Assembly: GCA_032718475.1 (NCBI GenBank)
Contig: JAUCBJ010008553.1
Coordinates: 29,319-93,318, forward strand
Reading direction: 5' to 3'
DNA length: 64,000 bases
From: Nemertoderma westbladi
Lineage: Eukaryota; Xenacoelomorpha; Nemertodermatida; Nemertodermatidae
The position numbers and the translations under genes were made by a program. How positions within the stretch are numbered: the stretch's first letter is position 1; each line of letters opens with the position of its first letter. Below are positions 31,206 to 46,047 of the stretch, piece after piece. The notes under the pieces are model-generated. The model was given only the letters and a program-made list of their open reading frames with translations. It was not told where the DNA came from and searched no databases.

Positions 31206-34200
31206 GACGTTTGTGTTGGTGTAGACTGCTACACTGCGAGACGTTAGTGTTGGTGTAGACTGGTACCGGTACACAGCAAGACTTTAGTGTTGGTGTAGAT
31301 TGGTACACAGGGACTTATTAGTGTTGGTGTAGATTGTTACACAGGGAGTTGTTAGTGTTGGTGTAGACTGGTACACTGCGAGACGTTAGTGTTGGTGTAG
31401 ACTGGTACACTGCGAGACGTTAGTGTTGGTGTAGACTGGTACATAGCGAGACATCAATGTTGGTGAAGACTGGTAAACTGCGAGACGTTAGTGTTGGTGT
31501 AGACTGGTACACTGCGAGACGTTTGTGTTGGTGTAGACTGGTACACAGCGAGACATCAATGTTGGTGTAGACTGGTAAACTGCGAGACGTTAGTGTTTGT
31601 GTAGACTGGTACAGAGCGAGACATCAGTGTTGGTGTAGACTGGTACACTGAGAGACGTTAGTGTTGGTGTAGACTGGTACACAGCGAGACGTTAGTGTTG
31701 GTGTAGATTGGTACACAGGGAGTTGTTAGTGTTGATGTAGACTAGTACACTGAGAGACGTTATTGTTGGTGTAGATTGTTACACAGGGAGTTGTCAGTGT
31801 TGGTGTAGACTGGTACACTGCGAGACGTTTGTGTTGGTGTAGACTGGTACACTGCGAGACGTTAGTGTTGGTGTAGACTGGTACACTGCGAGACGTTAGT
31901 GTTGGTGTAGACTGGTACAGAGCGAGACATCAGTGTTGGTGTAGACTGGTAAACTGCGAGACGTTAGTGTTGGTGTAGATTGGTACACAGGGAGTTATTA
32001 GTGTTGGTGTAGATTGGTACACAGGGAGTTGTTAGTGTTGGTGTAGATTGGTGCACAGGGAGTTGTTAGTATTGATGTAGACTAGTACACTGAGAGACGT
32101 TAGTGTTGGTGTAGATTGTTACACAGGGAGTTGTTAGTGTTGGTGTAGACTGGTACACTGCGAGACGTTTGCGTTGGTGTAGACTGGTACAATGCGAGAC
32201 GTTAGTGTTGGTGTAGACTGGTACACAGCGAGACATCAATGTTGGTGTAGACTGGTAAACTGCGAGACGTTAGTGTTGGTGTAGACTGGTACGGAGCGAG
32301 ACATCAGTGTTGGTGTAGACTGGTAAACTGCGAGACGTTAGTGTTGGTGTGGACTGGTACACAGCGAGACGTTAGTGTTGGTGTAAATTGGTACACAGGG
32401 AGTTATTAGTGTTGGTGTAGATTGGTACACAGGGAGTTGTTAGTGTTGGTGTAGATTGGTGCACATGGAGTTGTTAGTATTGATGTAGACTAGTACACTG
32501 AGAGACGTTAGTGTTGGTGTAGACTGGTACACTGAGAGACGTTTGTGTTGGTGTAGACTGGTACACTGAGAGACGTTAGTGTTTGTGTAGACTGGTACAC
32601 AGACAGACGTTAGTGTTGGTGTAGACTGGTACACAGATAGACGTTAGTGTTGGTGTAGACTGGTACACCGAGAGACGTTAGTGTTGGTGTAGACTGGTAG
32701 ACAGTGAGAGGTTAGTGTTGGTATAGATTGGTACACAGGGAGTTATTAGTGTTGGTGAAGATTGGTGCATAGGGAGTTGTTAGTGATGGTGTAGACTGGT
32801 GCACAGAGAGACGTTAGTATTGGTGTAGACTGGTACACAGCGAGACGTTAGTATTGGTGTAGATTGGTACTCAGGGAGTTATTAGTGTTGGTGTAGACTG
32901 GTACACAGACAGACGTTAGTGTTGGTGTATACTGGTACACTGAGAGACGTTAGTGTTGGTGTAGACCGGTACACTGAGAGACGTTAGTGTTGGTGTAGAA
33001 TGGTACACTGGGAGACGTTAGTGCTGGTGTAGACTGGTACACTGGGAGGCGTTAGTGTTGGTGTAGACTGGTACACAGCGAGACGTTAGTATTGGTGTAG
33101 ATTGGTACTCAGGGAGTTATTAGTGTTGGTGTAGACTGGTACACAGACAGACGTTAGTGTTGGTGTATACTGGTACACTGAGAGACGTTAGTGTTGGTGT
33201 AGACCGGTACACTGAGAGACGTTAGTGTTGGTGTAGAATGGTACACTGGGAGACGTTAGTGCTGGTGTAGACTGGTACACTGCGAGGCGATAGTGTTGGT
33301 GTAGACTGGTACACTGCGAGGCGTTAGTGTTGGTGTAGACTAGTACACTGCGAGGCGTTAGTGTTGGTGTAGACTAGTACACTGCGAGACGTTAGTGTTG
33401 GTGTAGACTGGTACACTGGGAGGCGTTAGTGTTGGTGTAGACTGGTACACAGCGAGACGTTAGTATTGGTGTAGATTGGTACTCAGGGAGTTATTAGTGT
33501 TGGTGTAGACTGGTACACAGACAGACGTTAGTGTTGGTGTATACTGGTACACTGAGAGACGTTAGTGTTGGTGTAGACCGGTACACTGAGAGACGTTAGT
33601 GTTGGTGTAGAATGGTACACTGGGAGACGTTAGTGCTGGTGTAGACTGGTACACTGGGAGACGTTAGTGCTGGTGTAGACTGGTACACTGCGAGGCGATA
33701 GTGTTGGTGTAGACTAGTACACTGCGAGGCGTTAGTGTTGGTGTAGACTGGTACATAGCGAGACATTAGTATTGGTGTAGATTGGTACTCAGGGAGTTAT
33801 TAGTGTTGGTGTAGACTGGTACACAGACAGACGTTAGTGTTGGTGTAGACTGGTACACTGCAAGGCGATAGTGTTGGTGTAGACTGGTACACTGCGAGGC
33901 GTTAGTGTTGGTGTAGACTGGTACACTGGGAGACGTTAGTACTGGTGTAGAGTGGTACACTGCGAGACGTTAGTGTTGGTGTAGACTGGTACACTGCGAG
34001 GCGTTAGTGTTGGTGTAGACTGGTACACTGCGAGGCGTTAGTGTTGGTGTAGACTGGTACACTGGGAGACGTTAGTACTGGTGTAGAGTGGTACACTGCG
34101 AGACGTTAGTGTTGGTGTAGACTGGTACACTGCGAGGCGATAGTGTTGGTGTAGACTGGTACACTGCGAGGCGTTAGTGTTGGTGTAGACTGGTACACTG

Positions 34201-37200
34201 GGAGACGTTAGTACTGGTGTAGAGTGGTACACTGCGAGACGTTAGTGTTGGTGTAGACTGGTACACTGCGAGGCGTTAGTGTTGGTGTAGACTGGTACAC
34301 TGCGAGGCGATAGTGTTGGTGTAGACTGGTACACTGCGAGGCGTTAGTGTTGGTGTAGACTGGTACACTGAGAGACGTTAGTGTTTGTGTAGACTGGTAC
34401 ACTGCGAGGCGATAGTGTTGGTGTAGACTGGTACACTGAGAGACGTTAGTGTTTGTGTAGACTGGTACACTGCGAGGCGTTAGTGTTGGTGTAGACTGGT
34501 ACACTGCGAGGCGTTAGTGTTGGTGTAGACTGGTACACTACGAGGCGATAGTGTTGGTGTAGACTGGTACACTGAGAGACGTTAGTGTTTGTGTAGACTG
34601 CTACACTGCGAGGCGTTAGTGTTGGTGTAGACTGGTACACTGCGAGGCGATAGTGTTGGTGTAGACTGGTACACTGAGAGTCGTTAGTGTTGGTGTAGAC
34701 TGGTACACTGCGAGGCGTTAATGTTGGTGTAGACTGGTACACTGGGAGACGTTAGTGTTGGTGTAGACTGGTACACTGAGAATCGTTAGTGTTGGTGTAG
34801 ACTGGTACACTGCGAGGCGTTAGTGTTGGTGTAGACTGATACACTGCGAGGCGTTAATGTTGGTGTAGACTGGTACACTGCGAGGCGTTAATGTTGGTGT
34901 AGACTGGTACACTGGGAGAAGTTAGTGTTGGTGTAGACTGGTACACTGAGAGACGTTAGTGTTGGTGTAGACTGGTACACTGCGAGGCGTTAATGTTGGT
35001 GTAGACTGGTACACTGCGAGGCGTTAATGTTGGTGTAGACTGGTACACTGGGAGACGTTAGTGTTGGTGTAGACTGGTACACTGAGAGACGTTAGTGTTT
35101 GTGTAGACTGGTACACTGCGAGGCGTTAGTGTTGGTGTAGACTGGTACACTGCGAGGCGTTAGTGTTGGTGTAGACTGGTACACTGCGAGACGTTAGTGT
35201 TGGTGTAGACTGGTACACTGCGAGGCGTTAATGTTGGTGTAGACTGGTACACTGGGAGACGTTAGTGTTGGTGTAGACTGGTACACTGCGAGGCGTTAAT
35301 GTTGGTGTAGACTGGTACACTGGGAGACGATAGTGTTGGTGTAGACTGGTACACTGAGAATTGTTAGTGTTGATGTAGACTGGTACACTGTGAGTCGTAA
35401 GTGTTGGTGTAGACTGGTTCACTGAGAGACGTTATTGTTGGTGTAGACTGGTACACTGGGAGACTATAGTGTTGATGTAGACTGGTACACTGAGAATCGT
35501 TAGTGTTGATGTAGACTGGTACACTGTGAGTCGTTAGTGTTGGTGTAGACTGGTTCACTGAGAGACGATAGTGTTGGTGTAGACTGGTACACTGCGAGGC
35601 GATAGTGTTGGTGTAGACTGGTACACTGAGAGACGTTAGTGTTTGTGTAGACTGGTACACTGCGAGGCGTTAGCGTTGGTGTAGACTGGTACACTGCGAG
35701 GCGTTAGTGTTGGTGTAGACTGGAACACTGCGAGGCGATAGTGTTGGTGTAGACTGGTACACTGAGAGACGTTAGTGTTTGTGTAGACTGGTACACTGCG
35801 AGGCGTTAGTGTTGGTGTAGACTGGTACACTGCAAGGCGTTAGTGTTGGTGTAGACTAGTACACTGCGAGGCGTTAGTGTTGGTGTAGACTGGTACACTG
35901 GGAGACGATAGTGTTGGTGTAGACTGGTACACTGAGAGACGTTAGTGTTTGTGTAGACTGGTACACTGCGAGGCGATAGTGTTGGTGTAGACTGGTACAC
36001 TGAGAGACGTTAGTGTTTGTGTAGACTGGTACACTGCGAGACGTTAGTGTTTGTGTAGACTGGTACACTGCGAGGCGTTAGTGTTGGTGTAGACTGGTAC
36101 ACTGCGAGGCGTTAGTGTTGGTGTAGACTGGTACACTGCGAGGCGATAGTGTTGGTGTAGACTGGTACACTGAGAGACGTTAGTGTTTGTGTAGACTGGT
36201 ACACTGCGAGGCGTTAGTGTTGGTGTAGACTGGTACACTGCGAGACGTTAGTGTTTGTGTAGACTGGTACACTGCGAGGCGTTAGTGTTTGTGTAGACTG
36301 GTACACTGCGAGACGTTAGTGTTTGTGTAGACTGGTACACTGCGAGGCGATAGTGTTGGTGTAGACTGGTACACTGAGAGACGTTAGTGTTGGTGTAGAC
36401 TGGTACACTGCGAGGCGTTAGTGTTGGTGTAGACTGGTACACTGAGAGACGTTAGTGTTTGTGTAGACTGGTACACTGCGAGGCGATAGTGTTGGTGTAG
36501 ACTGGTACACTGAGAGACGTTAGTGTTTGTGTAGATTGGTACACTGCGAGGCGTTAGTGTTGGTGTAGACTGGTACACTGCGAGGCGTTAGTGTTGGTGT
36601 AGACTGGTACACTGCGAGGCGATAGTGTTGGTGTAGACTGGTACACTGAGAGACGTTAGTGTTGGTGTAGACTGGTACACTGCGAGGCGTTAATGTTGGT
36701 GTAGACTGGTACACTGGGAGACGTTAGTGTTGGTGTAGACTGGTACACTGCGAGGCGTTAATGTTGGTGTAGACTGGTACACTGGGAGACGATAGTGTTG
36801 GTGTAGACTGGTACACTGAGAATTGTTAGTGTTGATGTAGACTGGTACACTGTGAGTCGTAAGTGTTGGTGTAGACTGGTTCACTGAGAGACGTTTTTGT
36901 TGGTGTAGACTGGTACACTGGGAGACTATAGTGTTGATGTAGACTGGTACACTGAGAATCGTTAGTGGTGATGTAGACTGGTACACTGTGAGTCGTTAGT
37001 GTTGGTGTAGACTGGTTCACTGAGAGACGTTAGTGTTGGTGTAGACTGGTACACTAGGAGACGATAGTGTTGGTGTAGACTGGTACACTGAGAGACGTTA
37101 GTGTTTGTGTAGACTGGTACACTGCGAGGCGTTAGTGTTGGTGTAGACTGGTACACTGCGAGGCGTTAGTGTTGGTGTAGACTGGTACACTGCGAGGCGA

Positions 37201-40200
37201 TAGTGTTGGTGTAGACTGGTACACTGAGAGACGTTAGTGTTTGTGTAGACTGGTACACTGCGAGGCGTTAGTGTTGGTGTAGACTGGTACACTGCAAGGC
37301 GTTAGTGTTGGTGTAGACTAGTACACTGCGAGGCGTTAGTGTTGGTGTAGACTGGTACACTGGGAGACGATAGTGTTGGTGTAGACTGGTACACTCAGAA
37401 TCGTTAGTGTTGATGTAGACTGGTACCGGTACACTGCGAGGCGTTAGTGTTGGTGTAGACTGGTACACTGCGAGGCGATAGTGTTGGTGTAGACTGGTAC
37501 ACTGAGAGACGTTAGTGTTTGTGTAGACTGGTACACTGCGAGGCGTTAGTGTTGGTGTAGACTGGTACACTGCAAGGCGTTAGTGTTGGTGTAGACTAGT
37601 ACACTGCGAGGCGTTAGTGTTGGTGTAGACTGGTACACTGGGAGACGATAGTGTTGGTGTAGACTGGTACACTGAGAATCGTTAGTGTTGGTGTAGAGTG
37701 GTACACTGCGAGGCGTTAGTGTTGGTGTAGACTGGTACACTGTGAGGCGTTAGTGTTGGTGTAGACTGGTACACTGAGAGACGTTAGTGTTTGTGTAGAC
37801 TGGTACACTGCGAGGCGTTAGTGTTTGTGTAGACTGGTACACTGCGAGACGTTAGTGTTTGTGTAGACTGGTACACTGCGAGGCGTTAGTGTTGGTGTAG
37901 ACTGGTACACTGCGAGGCGTTAGTGTTGGTGTAGACTGGTACACTGCGAGGCGATAGTGTTGGTGTAGACTGGTACACTGAGAGACGTTAGTGTTTGTGT
38001 AGACTGGTACACTGCGAGACGTTAGTGTTTGTGTAGACTGGTACACTGCGAGGCGTTAGTGTTGGTGTAGACTGGTACACTGCGAGGCGATAGTGTTGGT
38101 GTAGACTGGTACACTGAGAGACGTTAGTGTTTGTGTAGACTGGTTCACTGAGAGACGTTAGTGTTTGTGTAGACTGGTACACTGCGAGGCGTTAGTGTTG
38201 GTGTAGACTGGTACACTGCGAGGCGTTAGTGTTGGTGTAGACTGGCACACTGAGAATTGTTAGTGTTGATGTAGACTGGTACACTGCGAGGCGATAGTGT
38301 TGGTGTAGACTGGTACACTGAGAGACGTTAGTGTTTGTGTAGACTGGTACACTGCGAGGCGTTAGTGTTGGTGTAGACTGGTACACTGCGAGACGTTAGT
38401 GTTTGTGTAGACTGGTACACTGCGAGGCGTTAGTGTTTGTGTAGACTGGTACACTGCGAGACGTTAGTGTTTGTGTAGACTGGTACACTGCGAGGCGATA
38501 GTGTTGGTGTAGACTGGTACACTGAGAGACGTTAGTGTTGGTGTAGACTGGTACAATGCGAGGCGTTAGTGTTGGTGTAGACTGGTACACTGAGAGACGT
38601 TAGTGTTTGTGTAGACTGGTACACTGCGAGGCGATAGTGTTGGTGTAGACTGGTACACTGAGAGACGTTAGTGTTTGTGTAGACTGGTACACTGCGAGGC
38701 GTTAGTGTTGGTGTAGACTGGTACACTGCGAGGCGTTAGTGTTGGTGTAGACTGGTACACTGCGAGGCGATAGTGTTGGTGTAGACTGGTACACTGAGAG
38801 ACGTTAGTGTTGGTGTAGACTGGTACACTGCGAGGCGTTAATGTTGGTGTAGACTGGTACACTGGGAGACGTTAGTGTTGGTGTAGACTGGTACACTGCG
38901 AGGCGTTAATGTTGGTGTAGACTGGTACACTGGGAGACGATAGTGTTGGTGTAGACTGGTACACTGAGAATTGTTAGTGTTGATGTAGACTGGTACACTG
39001 TGAGTCGTAAGTGTTGGTGTAGACTGATTCACTGAGAGACGTTATTGTTGGTGTAGACTGGTACACTGGGAGACTATAGTGTTGATGTAGACTGGTACAC
39101 TGAGAATCGTTAGTGTTGATGTAGACTGGTACACTGTGAGTCGTTAGTGTTGGTGTAGACTGGTTCACTGAGAGACGTTAGTGTTGGTGTAGGCTGGTAC
39201 ACTGGGAGACGATAGTGTTGGTGTAGACTGGTACACTGAGAGACGTTAGTGTTTGTGTAGACTGGTACACTGCGAGGCGTTAGTGTTGGTGTAGACTGGT
39301 ACACTGCGAGGCGTTAGTGTTGGTGTAGACTGGTACACTGCGAGGCGATAGTGTTGGTGTAGACTGGTACACTGAGAGACGTTAGTGTTTGTGTAGACTG
39401 GTACACTGCGAGGCGTTAGTGTTGGTGTAGACTGGTACACTGCAAGGCGTTAGTGTTGGTGTAGACTAGTACACTGCGAGGCGTTAGTGTTGGTGTAGAC
39501 TGGTACACTGGGAGACGATAGTGTTGGTGTAGACTGGTACACTGAGAATCGTTAGTGTTGATGTAGACTGGTACCGGTACACTGCGAGGCGTTAGTGTTG
39601 GTGTAGACTGGTACACTGCGAGACGTTAGTGTTGGTGTAGACTGGTACACTGCAAGGCGTTAGTGTTGGTGTAGACTAGTACACTGCGAGGCGTTAGTGT
39701 TGGTGTAGACTGGTACACTGGGAGACGATAGTGTTGGTGTAGACTGGTACACTGCAAGGCGTTAGTGTTGGTGTAGACTAGTACACTGCGAGGCGTTAGT
39801 GTTGGTGTAGACTGGTACACTGGGAGACGATAGTGTTGGTGTAGACTGGTACACTGAGAATCGTTAGTGTTGATGTAGACTGGTACCGGTACACTGCGAG
39901 GCGTTAGTGTTGGTGTAGACTGGTACACTGAGAGACGTTAGTGTTTGTGTAGACTGGTACACTGCGAGGCGTTAGTGTTGGTGTAGACTGGTACACTGCG
40001 AGACGTTAGTGTTGGTGTAGACTGGTACACTGGGAGACGATAGTGTTGGTGTAGACTGGTACACTGCAAGGCGGTAGTGTTGGTGTAGACTAGTACACTG
40101 CGAGGCGTTAGTGTTGGTGTAGACTGGTACACTGGGAGACGATAGTGTTGGTGTAGACTGGTACACTGCAAGGCGTTAGTGTTGGTGTAGACTAGTACAC

Positions 40201-43200
40201 TGCGAGGCGTTAGTGTTGGTGTAGACTGGTACACTGGGAGACGATGGTGTTGGTGTAGACTGGTACACTGAGAATCGTTAGTGTTGATGTAGACTGGTAC
40301 CGGTACACTGCGAGGCGTTAGTGTTGGTGTAGACTGGTACACTGAGAGACGTTAGTGTTTGTGTAGACTGGTACACTGCGAGGCGTTAGTGTTGGTGTAG
40401 ACTGGTACACTGCGAGACGTTAGTGTTTGTGTAGACTGGTACACTGCGAGGCGTTAGTGTTTGTGTAGACTGGTACACTGCGAGACGTTAGTGTTTGTGT
40501 AGACTGGTACACTGCGAGGCGATAGTGTTGGTGTAGACTGGTACACTGAGAGACGTTAGTGTTGGTGTAGACTGGTACACTGCGAGGCGTTAGTGTTGGT
40601 GTAGACTGGTACACTGAGAGACGTTAGTGTTTGTGTAGACTGGTACACTGCGAGGCGATAGTGTTGGTGTAGACTGGTACACTGAGAGACGTTAGTGTTT
40701 GTGTAGACTGGTACACTGCGAGGCGTTAGTGTTGGTGTAGACTGGTACACTGCGAGGCGTTAGTGTTGGTGTAGACTGGTACACTGCGAGGCGATAGTGT
40801 TGGTGTAGACTGGTACACTGAGAGACGTTAGTGTTGGTGTAGACTGGTACACTGCGAGGCGTTAATGTTGGTGTAGACTGGTACACTGGGAGACGTTAGT
40901 GTTGGTGTAGACTGGTACACTGCGAGGCGTTAATGTTGGTGTAGACTGGTACACTGGGAGACGATAGTGTTGGTGTAGACTGGTACACTGAGAATTGTTA
41001 GTGTTGATGTAGACTGGTACACTGTGAGTCGTAAGTGTTGGTGTAGACTGGTTCACTGAGAGACGTTATTGTTGGTGTAGACTGGTACACTGGGAGACTA
41101 TAGTGTTGATGTAGACTGGTACACTGAGAATCGTTAGTGTTGATGTAGACTGGTACACTGTGAGTAGTTAGTGTTGGTGTAGACTGGTTCACTGAGAGAC
41201 GTTAGTGTTGGTGTAGACTGGTACACTGGGAGACGATAGTGTTGGTGTAGACTGGTACACTGAGAGACGTTAGTGTTTGTGTAGACTGGTACACTGCGAG
41301 GCGTTAGTGTTGGTGTAGACTGGTACACTGCGAGGCGTTAGTGTTGGTGTAGACTGGTACACTGCGAGGCGATAGTGTTGGTGTAGACTGGTACACTGAG
41401 AGACGTTAGTGTTTGTGTAGACTGGTACACTGCGAGGCGTTAGTGTTGGTGTAGACTGGTACACTGCAAGGCGTTAGTGTTGGTGTAGACTAGTACACTG
41501 CGAGGCGTTAGTGTTGGTGTAGACTGGTACACTGGGAGACGATAGTGTTGGTGTAGACTGGTACACTGAGAATCGTTAGTGTTGATGTAGACTGGTACCG
41601 GTACACTGCGAGGCGTTAGTGTTGGTGTAGACTGGTACACTGCGAGGCGATAGTGTTGGTGTAGACTGGTACACTGAGAGACGTTAGTGTTTGTGTAGAC
41701 TGGTACACTGCGAGGCGTTAGTGTTGGTGTAGACTGGTACACTGCAAGGCGTTAGTGTTGGTGTAGACTAGTACACTGCGAGGCGTTAGTGTTGGTGTAG
41801 ACTGGTACACTGGGAGACGATAGTGTTGGTGTAGACTGGTACACTGAGAATCGTTAGTGTTGGTGTAGACTGGTACACTGCGAGGCGTTAGTGTTGGTGT
41901 AGACTGGTACACTGAGAGGCGTTAGTGTTGGTGTAGACTGGTACACTGAGAGACGTTAGTGTTGGTGTAGACTGGTACACTGAGAGACGTTAGTGTTTGT
42001 GTAGACTGGTACACTGCGAGGCGTTAGTGTTGGTGTAGACTGGTACACTGTGAGGCGTTAGTGTTGGTGTAGACTGGTACACTGAGAGACGTTAGTGTTT
42101 GTGTAGACTGGTACACTGCGAGGCGTTAGTGTTTGTGTAGACTGGTACACTGCGAGACGTTAGTGTTTGTGTAGACTGGTACACTGCGAGGCGTTAGTGT
42201 TGGTGTAGACTGGTACACTGCGAGACGTTAGTGTTGGTGTAGACTGGTACACTGCGAGGCGATAGTGTTGGTGTAGACTGGTACACTGAGAGACGTTAGT
42301 GTTTGTGTAGACTGGTACACTGCGAGACGTTAGTGTTTGTGTAGACTGGTACACTGCGAGGCGTTAGTGTTGGTGTAGACTGGTACACTGCGAGGCGATA
42401 GTGTTGGTGTAGACTGGTACACTGAGAGACGTTAGTGTTTGTGTAGACTGGTTCACTGAGAGACGTTAGTGTTTGTGTAGACTGGTACACTGCGAGGCGT
42501 TAGTGTTGGTGTAGACTGGTACACTGCGAGGCGTTAGTGTTGGTGTAGACTGGCACACTGAGAATTGTTAGTGTTGATGTAGACTGGTACACTGCGAGGC
42601 GATAGTGTTGGTGTAGACTGGTACACTGAGAGACGTTAGTGTTTGTGTAGACTGGTACACTGCGAGGCGTTAGTGTTGGTGTAGACTGGTACACTGCGAG
42701 ACGTTAGTGTTTGTGTAGACTGGTACACTGCGAGGCGTTAGTGTTTGTGTAGACTGGTACACTGCGAGACGTTAGTGTTTGTGTAGACTGGTACACTGCG
42801 AGGCGATAGTGTTGGTGTAGACTGGTACACTGAGAGACGTTAGTGTTGGTGTAGACTGGTACACTGCGAGGCGTTAGTGTTGGTGTAGACTGGTACACTG
42901 AGAGACGTTAGTGTTTGTGTAGACTGGTACACTGCGAGGCGATAGTGTTGGTGTAGACTGGTACACTGAGAGACGTTAGTGTTTGTGTAGACTGGTACAC
43001 TGCGAGGCGTTAGTGTTGGTGTAGACTGGTACACTGCGAGGCGTTAGTGTTGGTGTAGACTGGTACACTGCGAGGCGATAGTGTTGGTGTAGACTGGTAC
43101 ACTGAGAGACGTTAGTGTTGGTGTAGACTGGTACACTGCGAGGCGTTAATGTTGGTGTAGACTGGTACACTGGGAGACGTTAGTGTTGGTGTAGACTGGT

Positions 43201-46047
43201 ACACTGCGAGGCGTTAATGTTGGTGTAGACTGGTACACTGGGAGACGATAGTGTTGGTGTAGACTGGTACACTGAGAATTGTTAGTGTTGATGTAGACTG
43301 GTACACTGTGAGTCGTAAGTGTTGGTGTAGACTGGTTCACTGAGAGACGTTATTGTTGGTGTAGACTGGTACACTGGGAGACTATAGTGTTGATGTAGAC
43401 TGGTACACTGAGAATCGTTAGTGTTGATGTAGACTGGTACACTGTGAGTCGTTAGTGTTGGTGTAGACTGGTTCACTGAGAGACGTTAGTGTTGGTGTAG
43501 ACTGGTACACTGGGAGACGATAGTGTTGGTGTAGACTGGTACACTGAGAGACGTTAGTGTTTGTGTAGACTGGTACACTGCGAGGCGTTAGTGTTGGTGT
43601 AGACTGGTACACTGCGAGGCGTTAGTGTTGGTGTAGACTGGTACACTGCGAGGCGATAGTGTTGGTGTAGACTGGTACACTGAGAGACGTTAGTGTTTGT
43701 GTAGACTGGTACACTGCGAGGCGTTAGTGTTGGTGTAGACTGGTACACTGCAAGGCGTTAGTGTTGGTGTAGACTAGTACACTGCGAGGCGTTAGTGTTG
43801 GTGTAGACTGGTACACTGGGAGACGATAGTGTTGGTGTAGACTGGTACACTGAGAATCGTTAGTGTTGATGTAGACTGGTACCGATACACTGCGAGGCGT
43901 TAGTGTTGGTGTAGACTGGTACACTGCGAGGCGATAGTGTTGGTGTAGACTGGTACACTGAGAGACGTTAGTGTTTGTGTAGACTGGTACACTGCGAGGC
44001 GTTAGTGTTGGTGTAGACTGGTACACTGCAAGGCGTTAGTGTTGGTGTAGACTGGTACACTGGGAGACGATAGTGTTGGTGTAGACTGGTACACTGAGAA
44101 TCGTTAGTGTTGGTGTAGACTGGTACACTGCGAGGCGTTAGTGTTGGTGTAGACTGGTACACTGTGAGGCGTTAGTGTTGGTGTAGACTGGTACACTGAG
44201 AGACGTTAGTGTTTGTGTAGACTGGTACACTGCGAGGCGTTAGTGTTTGTGTAGACTGGTACACTGCGAGACGTTAGTGTTTGTGTAGACTGGTACACTG
44301 CGAGGCGTTAGTGTTGGTGTAGACTGGTACACTGCGAGGCGTTAGTGTTGGTGTAGACTGGTACACTGCGAGGCGATAGTGTTGGTGTAGACTGGTACAC
44401 TGAGAGACGTTAGTGTTTGTGTAGACTGGTACACTGCGAGACGTTAGTGTTTGTGTAGACTGGTACACTGCGAGGCGTTAGTGTTGGTGTAGACTGGTAC
44501 ACTGAGAGACGTTAGTGTTTGTGTAGACTGGTTCACTGAGAGACGTTAGTGTTTGTGTAGACTGGTACACTGCGAGGCGTTAGTGTTGGTGTAGACTGGT
44601 ACACTGCGAGGCGTTAGTGTTGGTGTAGACTGGCACACTGAGAATTGTTAGTGTTGATGTAGACTGGTACACTGTGAGTCGTTAGTGTTGGTGTAGACTG
44701 GTTCACTGAGAGACGTTATTGTTGGTGTAGACTGGTACACTGCGAGGCGTTAGTGTTGGTGTAGATTGGTACACAGCGAGACGATAGTGTTTGTGTAGAC
44801 TGGTACACTGCGAGGCGTTAGTGTTGGTGTAGACTAGTACACTGCAAGGCGTTAGTGTTGGTGTAGACTGGTACACTGGGAGACGATAGTGTTGGTGTAG
44901 ACTGGCACACTGAGAATTGTTAGTGTTGATGTAGACTGGTACACTGTGAGTCGTAAGTGTTGGTTTAGACTGGTTCACTGAGAGACGTTATTGTTGGTGT
45001 AGACTGGTACACTGGGAGACTATAGTGTTGATGTAGACTGGTACACTGAGAATCGTTAGTGTTGATGTAGACTGGTACACTGTGAGTCGTTAGTGTTGGT
45101 GTAGACTGGTTCACTGAGAGACGTTAGTGTTGGTGTAGACTGGTACACTGCGAGGCGATTGTGTTGGAGTAGACTGGTACACTGCGAGGTGTTAGTGTTG
45201 GTGTAGACTGGTAGACTGAGAATCGTTAGTGTTGGTGTAGACTGGTACACCGAGAGCCGTTAGTGTTGGTGTAGACTGGTACACTGCGAGTCGTAAGTGT
45301 TGGTGTAGACTGGTACACTGTGAGTCGTAAGTGTTGGTGTAGACTGGTCCACTGAGAGACGTTATTGTTGGTGTAGACTGGTACACTGGGAGACTATAGT
45401 GTTGATGTAGACTGGTACACTGAGAATCGTTAGTGTTGATGTAGACTGGTACACTGTGAGTCGTAAGTGTTGGTGTAGACTGGTTCACTGAGAGACGTTA
45501 TTGTTGGTGTAGACTGGTACACTGGGAGACTATAGTGTTGATGTAGACTGGTACACTGAGAATCGTTAGTGTTGATGTAGACTGGTACACTGCGAGGCGT
45601 TAGTGTTGGTGTAGACTGGTTCACTGAGAGACGTTAGTGTTGGTGTAGACTGGTACACTGAGAGACGATAGTGTTGGTGTAGACTGGTACACTGAGAATC
45701 GTTAGTGTTGATGTAGACTGGTACACTGCGAGGCGTTAGTGTTGGTGTAGACTGGTTCACTGCGAGGCGATAGTGTTGGTGTGGACAGGTACACTGGGAG
45801 AGACGTTAGTGTTGGTATAGACTGGTACACTGAGAGACGTTAGTGTTGGTGTAGACTGGTTCACTGAGAGACGTTAGTGTTGGTGTAGACTGGTACACTG
45901 AGAGACGATAGTGTTGGTGTAGACTGGTACACTGAGAATCGTTAGTGTTGATGTAGACTGGTACACTGCGAGGCGTTAGTGTTGGTGTAGACTGGTTCAC
46001 TGCGAGGCGATAGTGTTGGTGTGGACTGGTACCGGTACACTGCGAGA
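31206..46047. repeat. 34-bp minisatellite, about 435 copies (14.8 kb), with higher-order duplications
   Basis: The unit contains GTGTTGGTGTAGACTGGTAC and ACTGCGAGGCGTTA with many point variants. Forty-base units carry an extra CCGGTA. A marker variant AGACTATA recurs at 35461, 36923, 39071, 41095, 43379, 45017, 45391 and 45527. The spacings (1462, 2148, 2024, 2284, 1638, 374, 136) equal whole numbers of 34-bp units plus multiples of 6. The left 4 kb is more diverged than the 34-45 kb part. Stop-free stretches of about 195 nt produce dozens of MYQSTPTLTPRSVPVYTNTN peptides on the minus strand; these are artefacts. No spacers, so not CRISPR. Confidence 0.97.

Noticed and set aside
30807-31308. 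Minus ORFs as a definite retroelement gene
   Set aside because: No diagnostic motif; part of the longer ORF is repeat translation. Kept only as an unassigned feature.
31206-46047. Dozens of 64-134-aa ORFs with YQSTPTLTPRSVPVYTNTN
   Set aside because: Translation of the 34-bp repeat. Stops recur about every 195 nt, and there is no unique coding sequence or start context.
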